From positions 1-32,542 of IMG/VR virus record IMGVR_UViG_3300010935_000129: a DNA stretch of 32,542 nucleotides. One strand, 5' to 3'. The translations under genes and the position numbers were made by a program. Below, piece after piece: positions 16,543 through 25,279 of this stretch (its first letter is position 1; each line of letters starts with the position of its first letter). The stretch comes from a virus. The notes beneath the pieces are model-generated. The model had not been told where the DNA came from. It made no database searches and saw only the letters and a list, made by a program, of their open reading frames with translations.

Positions 16543-18771
16543 CTACAAAACGTCTGGTGTTATGTCCACCGTTATAGATTCTTGTGGTGCTGGAGTTTCT
16601 GGAGTTGCTGCTACTGTGAAATCAGGATGTGGAATATCCCCAACTCCTGTTTTATCTTCAAACGGAGCTGCGATAGTATCATGAATCTGCGTGGGGTATA
16701 TAGATATGCCCCCTGTCTTTGCCGTCAATGTATTCTTTGTCACATCCTCTGTCACTTCGGTTACAGCGTATGTTAGATTACCTACAGCAACACGCCTAGC
16801 TAGCCTGAGACGCATCTGTGTGACTCCCCTAGCAGACCACCAATCTAAAACATAAACCTCTGGATATATTCTTTCAACGCATATGAAGCTGTTTCCAGAT
16901 TCGGATACTGGTGCATTCTCTAGCGGAACTAGGCTAGGATGTAAGGTATCTGAAATGGTTGCACCTACGGGCGGCAAACTGCTCACTAAATCGTAATAAT
17001 CATTAACACCTCCGCCAACTCCCCTGCTCGTAAGCGGAATAGGTATCGCCGCCGACAGCTCTGGTATAATACTGGCTAAACGAATGTCACGGTAGTATAC
17101 GTCCTCTACATAGCTCTCACAATTACTGAGAGCTTCCAGCATGTCCTCCTCTGGTATGACTGGCACAGGGCTAAGCTTATAAGTGTACCTAAATGCTTTG
17201 GTAAATACTACGGTGGTTAGGTAATAACTCCAAGTTCCATTTGCGTACCCAGCGGGCATCCCTGTTGCATATAGATTATCGTTTATGTTTGCATCATTTA
17301 TGTTTACAGCAATGCCGATAACTGAGTATCCACCACTACCCCCTCTAGTGGGTGGTGCATCTCCTATCATATACAACCCAGTTTTACTAGAATCCGATGC
17401 GGCTCCTATTAATTTTTCCGCCGCGTATGCGTCATCAACACTACCATCCGCACATGTTATGCCGTTACTCCAGTAAGCTCTATCCAACCTTGGTCGTATT
17501 CTAAGCAGTGTGCCGAACCTAACATAGCCCGTACGCCAGAAGGCACTATTAGTTTGGCGGTAGTCGTTCTCATTATTATAGTATCCAGCATCTATGAGCC
17601 CTGTTGTATTACCTACCTCTATATCGTTGGCTGTTGGGAGGGGGCGATAAACGAAGTAATCATCCATGCCGCTATACTCTAATACCTCCACTGAAACTTC
17701 TGGTTTACTCCCACCATAATCGCGCACAGTGTACTTAGCGAACGTAGCCAACGTAATGTAGCTGTAATCTGGATGAACACCTCTGTATACTTCCTTAACA
17801 TGTGTAGTATAAGACAGTGGGGATGGGAACTTTACTGTTTTTTCTATGCCGTTAGCCACTACTACTCCGCCATGTGATACGCCTGATAAAGGGTAGCCCA
17901 GATTGAAATGGTAGTTTATTCTATAGACATCACCATAGGCGGTAGATTTCTCGTAGAATAAATAATTATAGAGCGCACCGTACTCTACTATGGTAGTTGG
18001 TGTAGTAGTAAGTTCAGGAGAGGCATAGAGAGAAGCAGGTGTGGCATACATGGTACTTTTATCCACTGTGGTAGTGGTTTTCCTTGCAGCGGCTATTAGA
18101 ACCTCGCCTGTGCCAGTCAGCGGAATTTCAGTTACACCATCCACTTCATTATCTAGTATAAGAATATTGGGTGGGATAATACCGTCTTTAGGAGGCAGTT
18201 CTTTATATGCTACTCGCCATGCCTTAGTCCAAGACTTTCTCGGCAGGTCATCCACATCAAGGTTGTCCCTATCTTCAAACATGCCGCACGTTGCCGATAC
18301 CATTGTATGTGGCAATGTGGCAGTCGCCCCTACCTTAGTTATGTACAGCACGGTTCCTCTTTCTAGCTTCACATCCGCACCATCCAGCCTAGCCTCTATA
18401 TGTAAAAGAACATCCTCAGCAATAACTGTTGTCGTATCTCCAGATGTCGCAGTGTCCACGCCTATGCCGATAAGACTGCCAGTAGTGGATGTTAGAGAAA
18501 TTTCTGTCCCTTTAGTACAGCAAAGTATGTAAATACCGTCGGATGTTATAGGTAGTATAGGTGTTACACCAATGCTTGCTGATACAGGGTTGAAATCGTT
18601 TACCATAAAAGAGCTAATATCAGTGGGTGCAGGCGCACCGAGAACTGTGAATACTTTTCCTAGCGGTGCTCCGAAAGGCTCAGAGCCAAAAGGTTTATTA
18701 TCACGATAAGAGCCATCATCCAGTAAATGGGATGTTGAACTCTCTGGTAGGTAGCTAGTTACTCTTCTCAT
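16543..18771 (-). CDS. Large beta-rich virion protein, unknown function
   Basis: The 742-aa product opens with RRVTSYLPESSTSHLLDDGSY (first residues quoted without the initiator) and goes on as beta-rich sequence with many Tyr, Gly and Thr, including VLYITKVGATATLPHT, a YYNNENDYRQTNSAFWRTGYVRFG region (given by its position, about 400-425) and a C-terminal stretch rich in Thr and Pro. It has no enzyme motif or membrane segment that I can see. It starts by TAATG overlap with the repeat protein upstream, which suggests fixed stoichiometry. By size and place it should be a major tail component, such as a hub or a spike base. Confidence 0.65.
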   Translation of the reverse strand: MRRVTSYLPESSTSHLLDDGSYRDNKPFGSEPFGAPLGKVFTVLGAPAPTDISSFMVNDFNPVSASIGVTPILPITSDGIYILCCTKGTEISLTSTTGSLIGIGVDTATSGDTTTVIAEDVLLHIEARLDGADVKLERGTVLYITKVGATATLPHTMVSATCGMFEDRDNLDVDDLPRKSWTKAWRVAYKELPPKDGIIPPNILILDNEVDGVTEIPLTGTGEVLIAAARKTTTTVDKSTMYATPASLYASPELTTTPTTIVEYGALYNYLFYEKSTAYGDVYRINYHFNLGYPLSGVSHGGVVVANGIEKTVKFPSPLSYTTHVKEVYRGVHPDYSYITLATFAKYTVRDYGGSKPEVSVEVLEYSGMDDYFVYRPLPTANDIEVGNTTGLIDAGYYNNENDYRQTNSAFWRTGYVRFGTLLRIRPRLDRAYWSNGITCADGSVDDAYAAEKLIGAASDSSKTGLYMIGDAPPTRGGSGGYSVIGIAVNINDANINDNLYATGMPAGYANGTWSYYLTTVVFTKAFRYTYKLSPVPVIPEEDMLEALSNCESYVEDVYYRDIRLASIIPELSAAIPIPLTSRGVGGGVNDYYDLVSSLPPVGATISDTLHPSLVPLENAPVSESGNSFICVERIYPEVYVLDWWSARGVTQMRLRLARRVAVGNLTYAVTEVTEDVTKNTLTAKTGGISIYPTQIHDTIAAPFEDKTGVGDIPHPDFTVAATPETPAPQESITVDITPDVL

Positions 18772-20342
18772 TAGCGAACCCTACGAGATAGTACCTCTGG
18801 TTCAAGAGATATGCTATGTAAGGAAGCAGGGGCATTACCCGTCACACCAACCTGCACGTACCTTGTCTTTATACCGCGAGGAACTTTAATTCTTCTCTCT
18901 ACGGCTCCCGATAAAGATATACCGCCAGTGAGTACCCTGCGAAGGTTGTTGTCTGTTGTGATAGATACAGAGGTTAAACCTCTACCGCCAAGCCATATAT
19001 CTACTATACGTTTCATGTGGGATGTGCTGAAGTCATCAAGCCCTGTCACAGCATTGTACTGTATCAAAGCTCCAGCATCTTGGCTTGTTCCAGCTATTGC
19101 GACACCAGTTGTCGTAGCAATAGCTGCTGTGCCACCTTGTCCACCAATGTACTCAGCGGGAATATTCCAGTTGGTTACCGCCCCGTTGTGTAGGTTCACA
19201 CAACGCCACGTAGTTGCACCAATAATAGTTATTGTGTACGCGGAGGATGCGGCTCTAATTCCCGCCAAGCCAACCAAAGAGTTTCCAACAAGAAGCGTAC
19301 TGTTTGATGTTACAGGAATATTGTAAGATGAAGATAGTAGGTTGCCTGATAAAGCTGAAGCACTTGACGTTATACGCATGGTTGAGAAACTGCCCACTAG
19401 CGCTACGCCGCGTAGTATGTGCGCTGCTGTAGCTACGCGAACATTAGCAGTCACGGATATTACTCCGTCAACAACTACTTTTGAAGTAGCACGTACAGTA
19501 ACTGCATTAACTGCCGACATAACCTGCCCAGTGAGGCTGTTGGCAACAGAGGACATTAAAGGAAGTGGCGCAAAAACACGTGCTGCGCCGTAGGCTTTGG
19601 CAGTCAACAGAGGAATACTTATTGCGGCGGACATATTCCCGTTTTGGAAGTAGCCCGCTTTCGTTCTTATCCTCGGCAGAACTACTGAAGCAGTAGCTAC
19701 TGCTGGGAAGTCACCTGTGGACGATGTTACTACGCGAACATGGGAGGCTGCCGAGATATTGCTTCCTACCAGCCACGATGATGCCGTAGATACCTTTGGT
19801 AGCGATACTTGAGAATCTATGTGGGATGTTACACTGGAGAATGCAGTAGTGGATACGTTTGGTAGTATTGCACTAGCTGTTGCCGCTCCGTAGGCAGTAG
19901 CGGATACGCTTGGCAGTATTGCACTGGCGTATCCACTGCCCATAGCCAAGTATGTTCCGTCAGCGGCTATGCTAGGAAGTATGGCGGATGCAGAGATAGT
20001 TTCTCCAGCAATCACAGTACCCGCTATCTTGGCTATGCCTATACTGCCATACCCAATCCTTGAATCAGGGTTTGATATATACCTAGCTATCGTGTTCGGT
20101 AGAGCCGTTCCTATATCAACAAAAGGAACTGCGCCGCCAAGAGGCGCGAAACCAGCCACAGCTACACCAATTACATTTGTGTATGTCCTAATATCTACAT
20201 GGTTTAGCGTGTGTGACGAAGCCGATAGGCTAGGCACTGCTATGCTGGCTGCCAGTATGTTTATTATGTTTACTGGAGCAGCCCCAACATTAAGGGCTGC
20301 ATTGAAAGCGGAAGCGTTTAACCCTGCACTATTAAAAGGCAT
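18771..20342 (-). CDS. Tail protein with about 13 copies of a 20-residue repeat
   Basis: The 523-aa product has an N-terminal part (1-115) beginning PFNSAGLNASAFNAALN, then from about 116 to 377 thirteen degenerate repeats of 17-22 residues. Their consensus is roughly S-A-x-x-x-L-P-x-V-x-T-x-A-x(4)-G-x(3). Each repeat has room for two short strands, so a solenoid-like beta rod is likely. The C-terminal 145 residues form a distinct domain with IVDIWLGGRGL, LRRVLTGGISLSGAVERRIKVP and a final VLSRRVR. The latter resembles the end domain of other phage tail proteins. The start at 20342 lacks a clear ribosome site. Probably a tail spike shaft or a tail-body protein. Confidence 0.68.
   Translation of the reverse strand: MPFNSAGLNASAFNAALNVGAAPVNIINILAASIAVPSLSASSHTLNHVDIRTYTNVIGVAVAGFAPLGGAVPFVDIGTALPNTIARYISNPDSRIGYGSIGIAKIAGTVIAGETISASAILPSIAADGTYLAMGSGYASAILPSVSATAYGAATASAILPNVSTTAFSSVTSHIDSQVSLPKVSTASSWLVGSNISAASHVRVVTSSTGDFPAVATASVVLPRIRTKAGYFQNGNMSAAISIPLLTAKAYGAARVFAPLPLMSSVANSLTGQVMSAVNAVTVRATSKVVVDGVISVTANVRVATAAHILRGVALVGSFSTMRITSSASALSGNLLSSSYNIPVTSNSTLLVGNSLVGLAGIRAASSAYTITIIGATTWRCVNLHNGAVTNWNIPAEYIGGQGGTAAIATTTGVAIAGTSQDAGALIQYNAVTGLDDFSTSHMKRIVDIWLGGRGLTSVSITTDNNLRRVLTGGISLSGAVERRIKVPRGIKTRYVQVGVTGNAPASLHSISLEPEVLSRRVR
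18815..18816. other. Remark: no gene on the plus strand across the tail module
   Basis: Across the tail module all open frames on the plus strand lie opposite the minus-strand genes described here. None has a ribosome site with a recognisable product, so the region is read as one-directional. This entry marks only that observation. Confidence 0.6.
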
Positions 20343-20348
20343 GGTAGG

Positions 20349-21197
20349 TTATTGTATAGGGACGAACTCTACGAGAACGACAATATCTTGCGCAAATGCT
20401 TGTATGACTGGCACCAGATTAACCATAGCATACTGCGCAGGGGGTGTAGATATGGTTATGGCTGGTATCTCTGCTAGTACGCCAGTGACTAGCACGTCTA
20501 TCTGCACAGTTGGATACTTAGCTATAAATCTGGTATTGGCTGTGGTAACGGCTGGGTTAGTAACAAAACTAGCTACATTGGTGGCGGCAGGAAGTGCAGC
20601 GGCGCCTGTTACTGCGGGAAGGGTTGCAATAGGTGTGCCTGTAGCAGACGTGACTGTTATTGTTGGCATATCTATTACGTAAGTACCCCCAACGGAACCG
20701 TCCACGATAATAAAGGCAGTGACACTTTTGGCTATATAGCCGTGCAGCCACTCGCCTACATTTACTTGTACACCTGCTATGCCCGTGGCGGGAACAGGAA
20801 TAACGTGCTTACTTACTTTAGTTTGAAAAGGGCGAGCAAGTTCTTTTATTGTTGTGTCTTCAATAGTTCCTGTTGCGGCATGTCGGAGAACCTCGGCAGT
20901 GATGCGCAAAGAAAGCTCTGTTCCAGCAGCCCATGCCCTAGCGGATGTGCCTTCAGTGGCACGAACCGCAGTGTAGTTGTTACCCACACCAAGAGTAGTA
21001 TTGTTTGTATGAAGCTCAACTATCTCATAGAAATTACCATCTGTTATGGTAGCAATAAGTGGCGCAGTAGGAGATATGATACTTGGTATACCAGCAGCAG
21101 TGTGTCTGCTAGTCAAAGATATTGTGTTTTCAGCTATGCCTAGAGGCGTACGTATCATACTTGTCCAATAGTTACCTATCGTAATATATTGAGCCAC
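20349..21197 (-). CDS. Tail protein with fibre-docking-type N-terminal domain
   Basis: The 282-aa product carries at residues about 24-104 a domain with NFYEIVELH, YTAVRATEGTSARAW and AAGTELSLRITAEVL. The pattern R-x-x-E-G-T-x-A-x-x(W)-A-A-G-x(4)-R-x-T-A is frequent at the N-termini of phage fibres and also occurs in the 571-aa protein encoded at 21953-23668. The remainder is Val/Thr/Ala-rich and beta-prone, with an Ala-rich centre. It starts with GTG at 21197, four bases after the previous stop, without a strong ribosome site. The most likely role is a structural tail protein that binds or carries fibres. Confidence 0.65.
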   Translation of the reverse strand: MAQYITIGNYWTSMIRTPLGIAENTISLTSRHTAAGIPSIISPTAPLIATITDGNFYEIVELHTNNTTLGVGNNYTAVRATEGTSARAWAAGTELSLRITAEVLRHAATGTIEDTTIKELARPFQTKVSKHVIPVPATGIAGVQVNVGEWLHGYIAKSVTAFIIVDGSVGGTYVIDMPTITVTSATGTPIATLPAVTGAAALPAATNVASFVTNPAVTTANTRFIAKYPTVQIDVLVTGVLAEIPAITISTPPAQYAMVNLVPVIQAFAQDIVVLVEFVPIQ

Positions 21198-21201
21198 TGT
21201 A

Positions 21202-21633
21202 CTATACCAAAGGTAAAGTTATTGTGAAAGCATCTACAGTCTGGGTTGCCCCTGATGTGATTGCCGTGTTACTAATATTCATATCGCTGTTGCTCACAGC
21301 CACTGCGCCGTCCAAGCGGGGGGCAGTAGTCGATACAGCACCAGCATCGGCTAGTAAGCTAAGACGATACCAGCCAGCAGTGCCTGTTGCAACAGCTACA
21401 GCAGACCATACTTCACCTACGGCTTTGGCTAATGTATTTCCTACAGGAGCGTCGAAATTAATCCCCGCCCCGCCCAAGTCAATAGTAGCCAAGAGAACGC
21501 CTGTCGGAGCATTATCTGCTACGGTGGGTTGAGCACCAGAGAAAATCTCTAGCTTAGCCGCAGCCAAACTAGCCCGCATAGATGAAGTACCCAGCACTGA
21601 ATTTGATAGCCCTGTAGATAATCTGATAGTCAT
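21202..21633 (-). CDS. Small virion protein of a common phage family
   Basis: The 143-aa product follows a pattern that I recall from many tailed-phage structural clusters: a start like TIRLSTGLSNSVLG, then LEIFSGAQPTVADNAPTG, TAGWYRLSLLAD, a DGAVAVSNSDMNISN stretch, and an end of the type ATQTVDAFTITLP. The fold looks like one beta-sandwich. Its role is not settled. ATG at 21633 has AGGAGAACG upstream, the same type of leader as the fibre and capsid genes, so strong translation is expected. The 63 nt upstream of it hold no other gene and only this site. Confidence 0.68.
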   Translation of the reverse strand: MTIRLSTGLSNSVLGTSSMRASLAAAKLEIFSGAQPTVADNAPTGVLLATIDLGGAGINFDAPVGNTLAKAVGEVWSAVAVATGTAGWYRLSLLADAGAVSTTAPRLDGAVAVSNSDMNISNTAITSGATQTVDAFTITLPLV

Positions 21634-21696
21634 ATCGTTCTCCTGTAGTTGCCAATGTTACCATACCTGATAGGGTGAGTAAATAAATCGCTTGTC

Positions 21697-21942
21697 TTAC
21701 GTATCAGACGAGCCTTTGTAGAATGTAAGACCTTTCACAAATTTATATGCTCCACCAATAGAATCACCAATCATAGATGTCGGTGCTGTTATCGTAAGGG
21801 TGTTCTCACGAACATTAATTCCCTCGCGTAAGGCTTGGTCTACATTAGAGGGAGCCATGGTAAATGTGGTTACCTTGTCGCTGTTATTTACTGAGAAGTC
21901 AGTAATCTTAATATTTAGTCCTTCAGTTGTTTTTAGTCCCAT
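21697..21942 (-). CDS. Small hypothetical virion protein
   Basis: The 81-aa product is beta-prone with no Cys or Trp (VTTFTMAPSNVDQALREG, TLTITAPTSMIG, FVKGLTFYKG). I recognise no family. The ATG at 21942 is preceded by a strong AAGGAGAAGG that overlaps the stop of the upstream gene. It lies between the YadA-like protein and a common small structural protein, so it is probably a virion component, maybe a decoration or a linking protein in the tail. Confidence 0.6.
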   Translation of the reverse strand: MGLKTTEGLNIKITDFSVNNSDKVTTFTMAPSNVDQALREGINVRENTLTITAPTSMIGDSIGGAYKFVKGLTFYKGSSDT

Positions 21943-21952
21943 GTCCTTCTCC

Positions 21953-23668
21953 TTATACGGTGCTAAGCAGTACGCCGCGCACCAGTAAATGTACTCTCCA
22001 CGCTGTTATTCCAACAGGGGGTGTTGTTAGTGTCAAACGAACACCAGTGATAGGCTTGTTAGCTGGAAACCCCGCTGTAAGCTTATCAAAGTTATTGTCT
22101 GCCACGATATTTGCTCCAAGTGTTCCGATGACTACAGGGGCAACCAAGGAAGCAACTACTTCATTGTCTGTAACTGTCGAGGATACTGCTTGAGTTTCAA
22201 GCGTAAATACTGGCGGCACAGAAGCTACGCCAGTAACATTGGTGATGTGTACGGTAACATCATCGGGAAGTATGCCCATGCCTATACCACTGCCCACATA
22301 TAGAGTAGAGCCTGCAATAAGAGATGTTCCGTTAACTTCGATAGCGGACGCTGCCGAGCTGTTATCTGTATTAAGGTAGTAGAGCATATGACGAGAATGC
22401 CCAGTTGAGAGTGTTCTTGGTTTGGTCGTATGTGTACCAAAACCAAGTGCTATGGAGCGTACAGCTAAAGCGTTATTTACGGATGCGCTGCCACCAAGAG
22501 CTACAGATTCCGCGGCTTGTACATCTGAAAACTGACCTACGGTAACTGAATCTGTAGCGCCGATAGTTGTGTAACAGTTCTGCCCAATAGCTATTGACCA
22601 ACTAGCATTAGTCTCAGCAAAATCACCGACTGACACGCATTTGTATGCAAGGCATTTGGCGTATGCGCCAATGGCTACAGAGCGTGCGTCAGTGCATGTG
22701 GCTGTATAGCCGATGGAAACGTCACGCTCAAGAGTGGCATTCGTCCCCTCGCCAATAACTACTGTGCGGATGGCTGACGCGACTGCCGATGTGCCAATAG
22801 CCACAGTTTTACCAGCCGATGGGGTGGACGACCCGTGCCCAATGGCAATGTTATCTGTTGAGGATAGGGCACCTGTTCCAATAGCAATGCCGTTGAGAAG
22901 AGCGTTTACAGAGGACACGTCACCAAGCTTCACACCACCGCCAGCAATGGACATAATAGTTTTGTCAATCTCGCGGATAATTACTTCTGTGGCTGTGGCG
23001 TATATTGTCTCTGGGGTAGGTAGTGTTTTCTGTTCAAGTAGACCAGCAGTAAGACGAATCTCTGCTTTACTTCCAGCGGCAAAAATATTCGCTAGTGTTC
23101 CTTCAGCTCCACGGGCGATGTCCATTGTGCCTGTGGTAGGGTCATAGCCAACAACAAGTACAATCTCGTCATTAGTGAGGTCGTCAAGTGTTAGCCTGTA
23201 CATAGCGTCAGGCAATCCCAGTAAGTCAGTGCTTGTGAATAATGAGCGTGCAGCCAACGGAACAACAAGGCTAGTTGATGTTTGGAGTAGTTGGGTATCA
23301 GTGACAAAAGAAGCATTGTTCACTGTGCGCTGTGTTGGTCTGGTAATAAGTGCCGTGGCTAGCGCATCAAACACAACATTGACAGGCGATACTCCGACAA
23401 GAGCTAGATTGGTATTGGTTGTTTTCAGTGCCACAGTATCAGCTAAGTTAGCAATAATGTTTACTGAGTTTGCTGCTACATTAATAGTGTCGATAGCAAT
23501 TATACTGCCTACGCCACCGACTGGAGTAAGCTCACTGGTTAGTGTGCATACGATGTAGTCACCAACACCGAGAGTAGGCAGTGTTGCGATAAGTGCTGCG
23601 GGCAATGTTAAGGTAGCGCCTATGGTAGATGCTACTAAACCCGTGCCGTTTGGGGCTACTTTTTCCAT
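21953..23668 (-). CDS. Tail adhesin with YadA-head-like repeats
   Basis: The 571-aa product has an N-terminal region (1-137), then a docking-type domain at about 138-213 (VVGYDPTTGTMDIARGAEGT, FAAGSKAEIRLTAGLLEQ) and at about 259-411 eleven repeats of 13-17 residues. Each repeat starts with a hydrophobic-x-(I/L/V)-G pattern such as IAIG, VAIG or VSIG. That is the pattern of the trimeric YadA/Hep_Hag head, a left-handed beta-roll used by bacterial adhesins and some phage fibres. The last 160 residues are a separate beta-rich domain. Its ribosome site AGGAGA overlaps the stop of the upstream gene. Expected as a trimer on the tail that contacts the host surface. Confidence 0.8.
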   Translation of the reverse strand: MEKVAPNGTGLVASTIGATLTLPAALIATLPTLGVGDYIVCTLTSELTPVGGVGSIIAIDTINVAANSVNIIANLADTVALKTTNTNLALVGVSPVNVVFDALATALITRPTQRTVNNASFVTDTQLLQTSTSLVVPLAARSLFTSTDLLGLPDAMYRLTLDDLTNDEIVLVVGYDPTTGTMDIARGAEGTLANIFAAGSKAEIRLTAGLLEQKTLPTPETIYATATEVIIREIDKTIMSIAGGGVKLGDVSSVNALLNGIAIGTGALSSTDNIAIGHGSSTPSAGKTVAIGTSAVASAIRTVVIGEGTNATLERDVSIGYTATCTDARSVAIGAYAKCLAYKCVSVGDFAETNASWSIAIGQNCYTTIGATDSVTVGQFSDVQAAESVALGGSASVNNALAVRSIALGFGTHTTKPRTLSTGHSRHMLYYLNTDNSSAASAIEVNGTSLIAGSTLYVGSGIGMGILPDDVTVHITNVTGVASVPPVFTLETQAVSSTVTDNEVVASLVAPVVIGTLGANIVADNNFDKLTAGFPANKPITGVRLTLTTPPVGITAWRVHLLVRGVLLSTV

Positions 23669-23669
23669 A

Positions 23670-24617
23670 CTATCTCCTAAATGCTACAGCGTCACTCAAG
23701 TTGGCAGCGTTGAGTGATGTAGCTTCCCGCATACATATAACGTACTGCCAAGAGCCTTCTACTTTCATAACTGCTGCGGATGCTCGGCGTGAAGTGTACC
23801 ATGATACCCTTTCTGAGGTAAGTTCTTTGTACTCGCCAGAAGCTGTCACGTAGCAAACCCCACCTGTGGTAGCGAATACAACTACTTCTACACCATTAGC
23901 TCCGACGGTCTCGCCGTCAGCAAGCACGGGAGAGCCTTGTATCATGGGGTAGTCAGATACCTTGCGCAAACTTTCACCATTGTAGATATATGTTCCATCA
24001 ATAGAGCTAAGGACTGTTATGTTGGCTACACGGGTAACCACATCCACAGCGCTTGGTAAGGCTATGTACTCTTCAGGGTTGAGAGTTGTTATTGAGTATG
24101 GGAATGTGTGTACAGCAACGCCTTCTGTGACGCATACGAGTATACCATTGCCATATCCTAATGAGTGTGTGGCTGGCGTTGTTGGCATGCCCTCAAGACG
24201 GGGCTCAGATAAATCAGCCACAGTCAATGTTGGGTCGGGCGCTTGGGTGTCACCGACCCAAGGGGCGGCTGTCACGCCGTTTACTACTAGCCCGACAACG
24301 CCATCTGTGACGATTGTTCCAAGAGGTGTATCGCAATGCGCAATAGTTTTTCCACCGCCCATAGGGGAAAGTAGTGTAGCTGTGTTGTTGGCTACTGAGT
24401 AAAGTCCACTAGGGGTGACTGCATACAACATCCCAGTAGCCATAAATAAGCTGTGGATTGTAAGTATGGTAGTAGGTGCGTTGTACCCTGTTCGGGACAC
24501 AATATTACCAGCATCTGTTATGCAAACATTGTCTGCTTCAGCTAGTGCGCCCAGTCCAGTGTAGTCAGAGGTGTCTACTAAACCTACCCATGCAGTGGTT
24601 CTTTGTTCATTACTCAC
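23670..24617 (-). CDS. Tail nozzle-like protein (propeller-type)
   Basis: The 315-aa product follows a pattern seen in short-tailed phages: ALAEADNVCITDAGNIVSRTG near the start (residues about 24-44), followed by repeated blade-like units such as MLYAVTPSGLYSV, GNGILVCVTEGVAV, NITVLSSIDGTYIYNGES and VEVVVFATTGGVCYVT. I take it for the propeller-type protein that follows the adaptor and closes or extends the tail (nozzle or stopper role; inference). It starts with GTG at 24617 in a TAGTG overlap with the adaptor gene, which fits co-translation of neighbouring connector parts. Confidence 0.65.
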   Translation of the reverse strand: MSNEQRTTAWVGLVDTSDYTGLGALAEADNVCITDAGNIVSRTGYNAPTTILTIHSLFMATGMLYAVTPSGLYSVANNTATLLSPMGGGKTIAHCDTPLGTIVTDGVVGLVVNGVTAAPWVGDTQAPDPTLTVADLSEPRLEGMPTTPATHSLGYGNGILVCVTEGVAVHTFPYSITTLNPEEYIALPSAVDVVTRVANITVLSSIDGTYIYNGESLRKVSDYPMIQGSPVLADGETVGANGVEVVVFATTGGVCYVTASGEYKELTSERVSWYTSRRASAAVMKVEGSWQYVICMREATSLNAANLSDAVAFRR

Positions 24618-25279
24618 TAGAAGTACGACGGTTTGGTACGTTGCTTACGGGTGTCACGCATAGTCTCTACTTGAGAGAAGTTCTGTTGCTGCCCAAAGGC
24701 TCTATCAAACAAGTTTCTAGCGTGGCGAGAGCGTTCAAGGCTCTCTGTCTCAGTATCATGCTTCAAGTAAGCACGAGATAGAACCCAGTTCACTAAGGAG
24801 CTGTGTTGGTATTGGGGCAGTGGGATAGCGTCTGCTGATTTCAAAGCCACTGTTAAGTATACTGCAACCTCTACATCAACAAGAAAGTCCAATAAAGGGG
24901 AGGTATCTAACCAAAGCTCTGGTGGTGTACGCATGTGGGCGATAGTTGTTGGAGTTGCAGATACCACGCCCCAGCGTTCCGTAGTGTCATCCTCAGTGAG
25001 GATATTCTTTCTTGTGGGCATGGGCAAAGACTTGAATACAGCATTCTCACCAACAGACAGGACATCGGCACCTAGTGGTACGCGAGATACTCCAGCGGGG
25101 AATGTGTACTCACGCTTTATTCGCAAGCCCTGTGTACGAATAGCTGCTTCATTAACAGCCTCATTCGCCCACAGGATTAGCTCAGCATCATCGTAAAGTA
25201 GGTCGCGCTGCGAGGTTCCTGTGGATAGTTTATCATCCAATAGACTCCTAGCTTCAGTGATGATGTCTTTGATATTCAT
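24617..25279 (-). CDS. Head-tail adaptor protein (SU10-adaptor type)
   Basis: The 220-aa product matches the head-tail adaptors that dock under the portal: an N-terminal helix (IKDIITEARSLLDD), then LLYDDAELILWANEAVNEAA, a beta hairpin zone (FPAGVSRVPLGADVLSVG), and a C-terminal helix with LVNWVLSRAYLKHD and an ERSRHARNLFDRAF stretch. It starts by TAATG overlap with the preceding gene and ends by TAGTG overlap with the nozzle-like gene. It should form a twelve-subunit ring at the portal exit, as known for this class. The assignment is by pattern and position, and I consider it good. Confidence 0.75.
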   Translation of the reverse strand: MNIKDIITEARSLLDDKLSTGTSQRDLLYDDAELILWANEAVNEAAIRTQGLRIKREYTFPAGVSRVPLGADVLSVGENAVFKSLPMPTRKNILTEDDTTERWGVVSATPTTIAHMRTPPELWLDTSPLLDFLVDVEVAVYLTVALKSADAIPLPQYQHSSLVNWVLSRAYLKHDTETESLERSRHARNLFDRAFGQQQNFSQVETMRDTRKQRTKPSYF

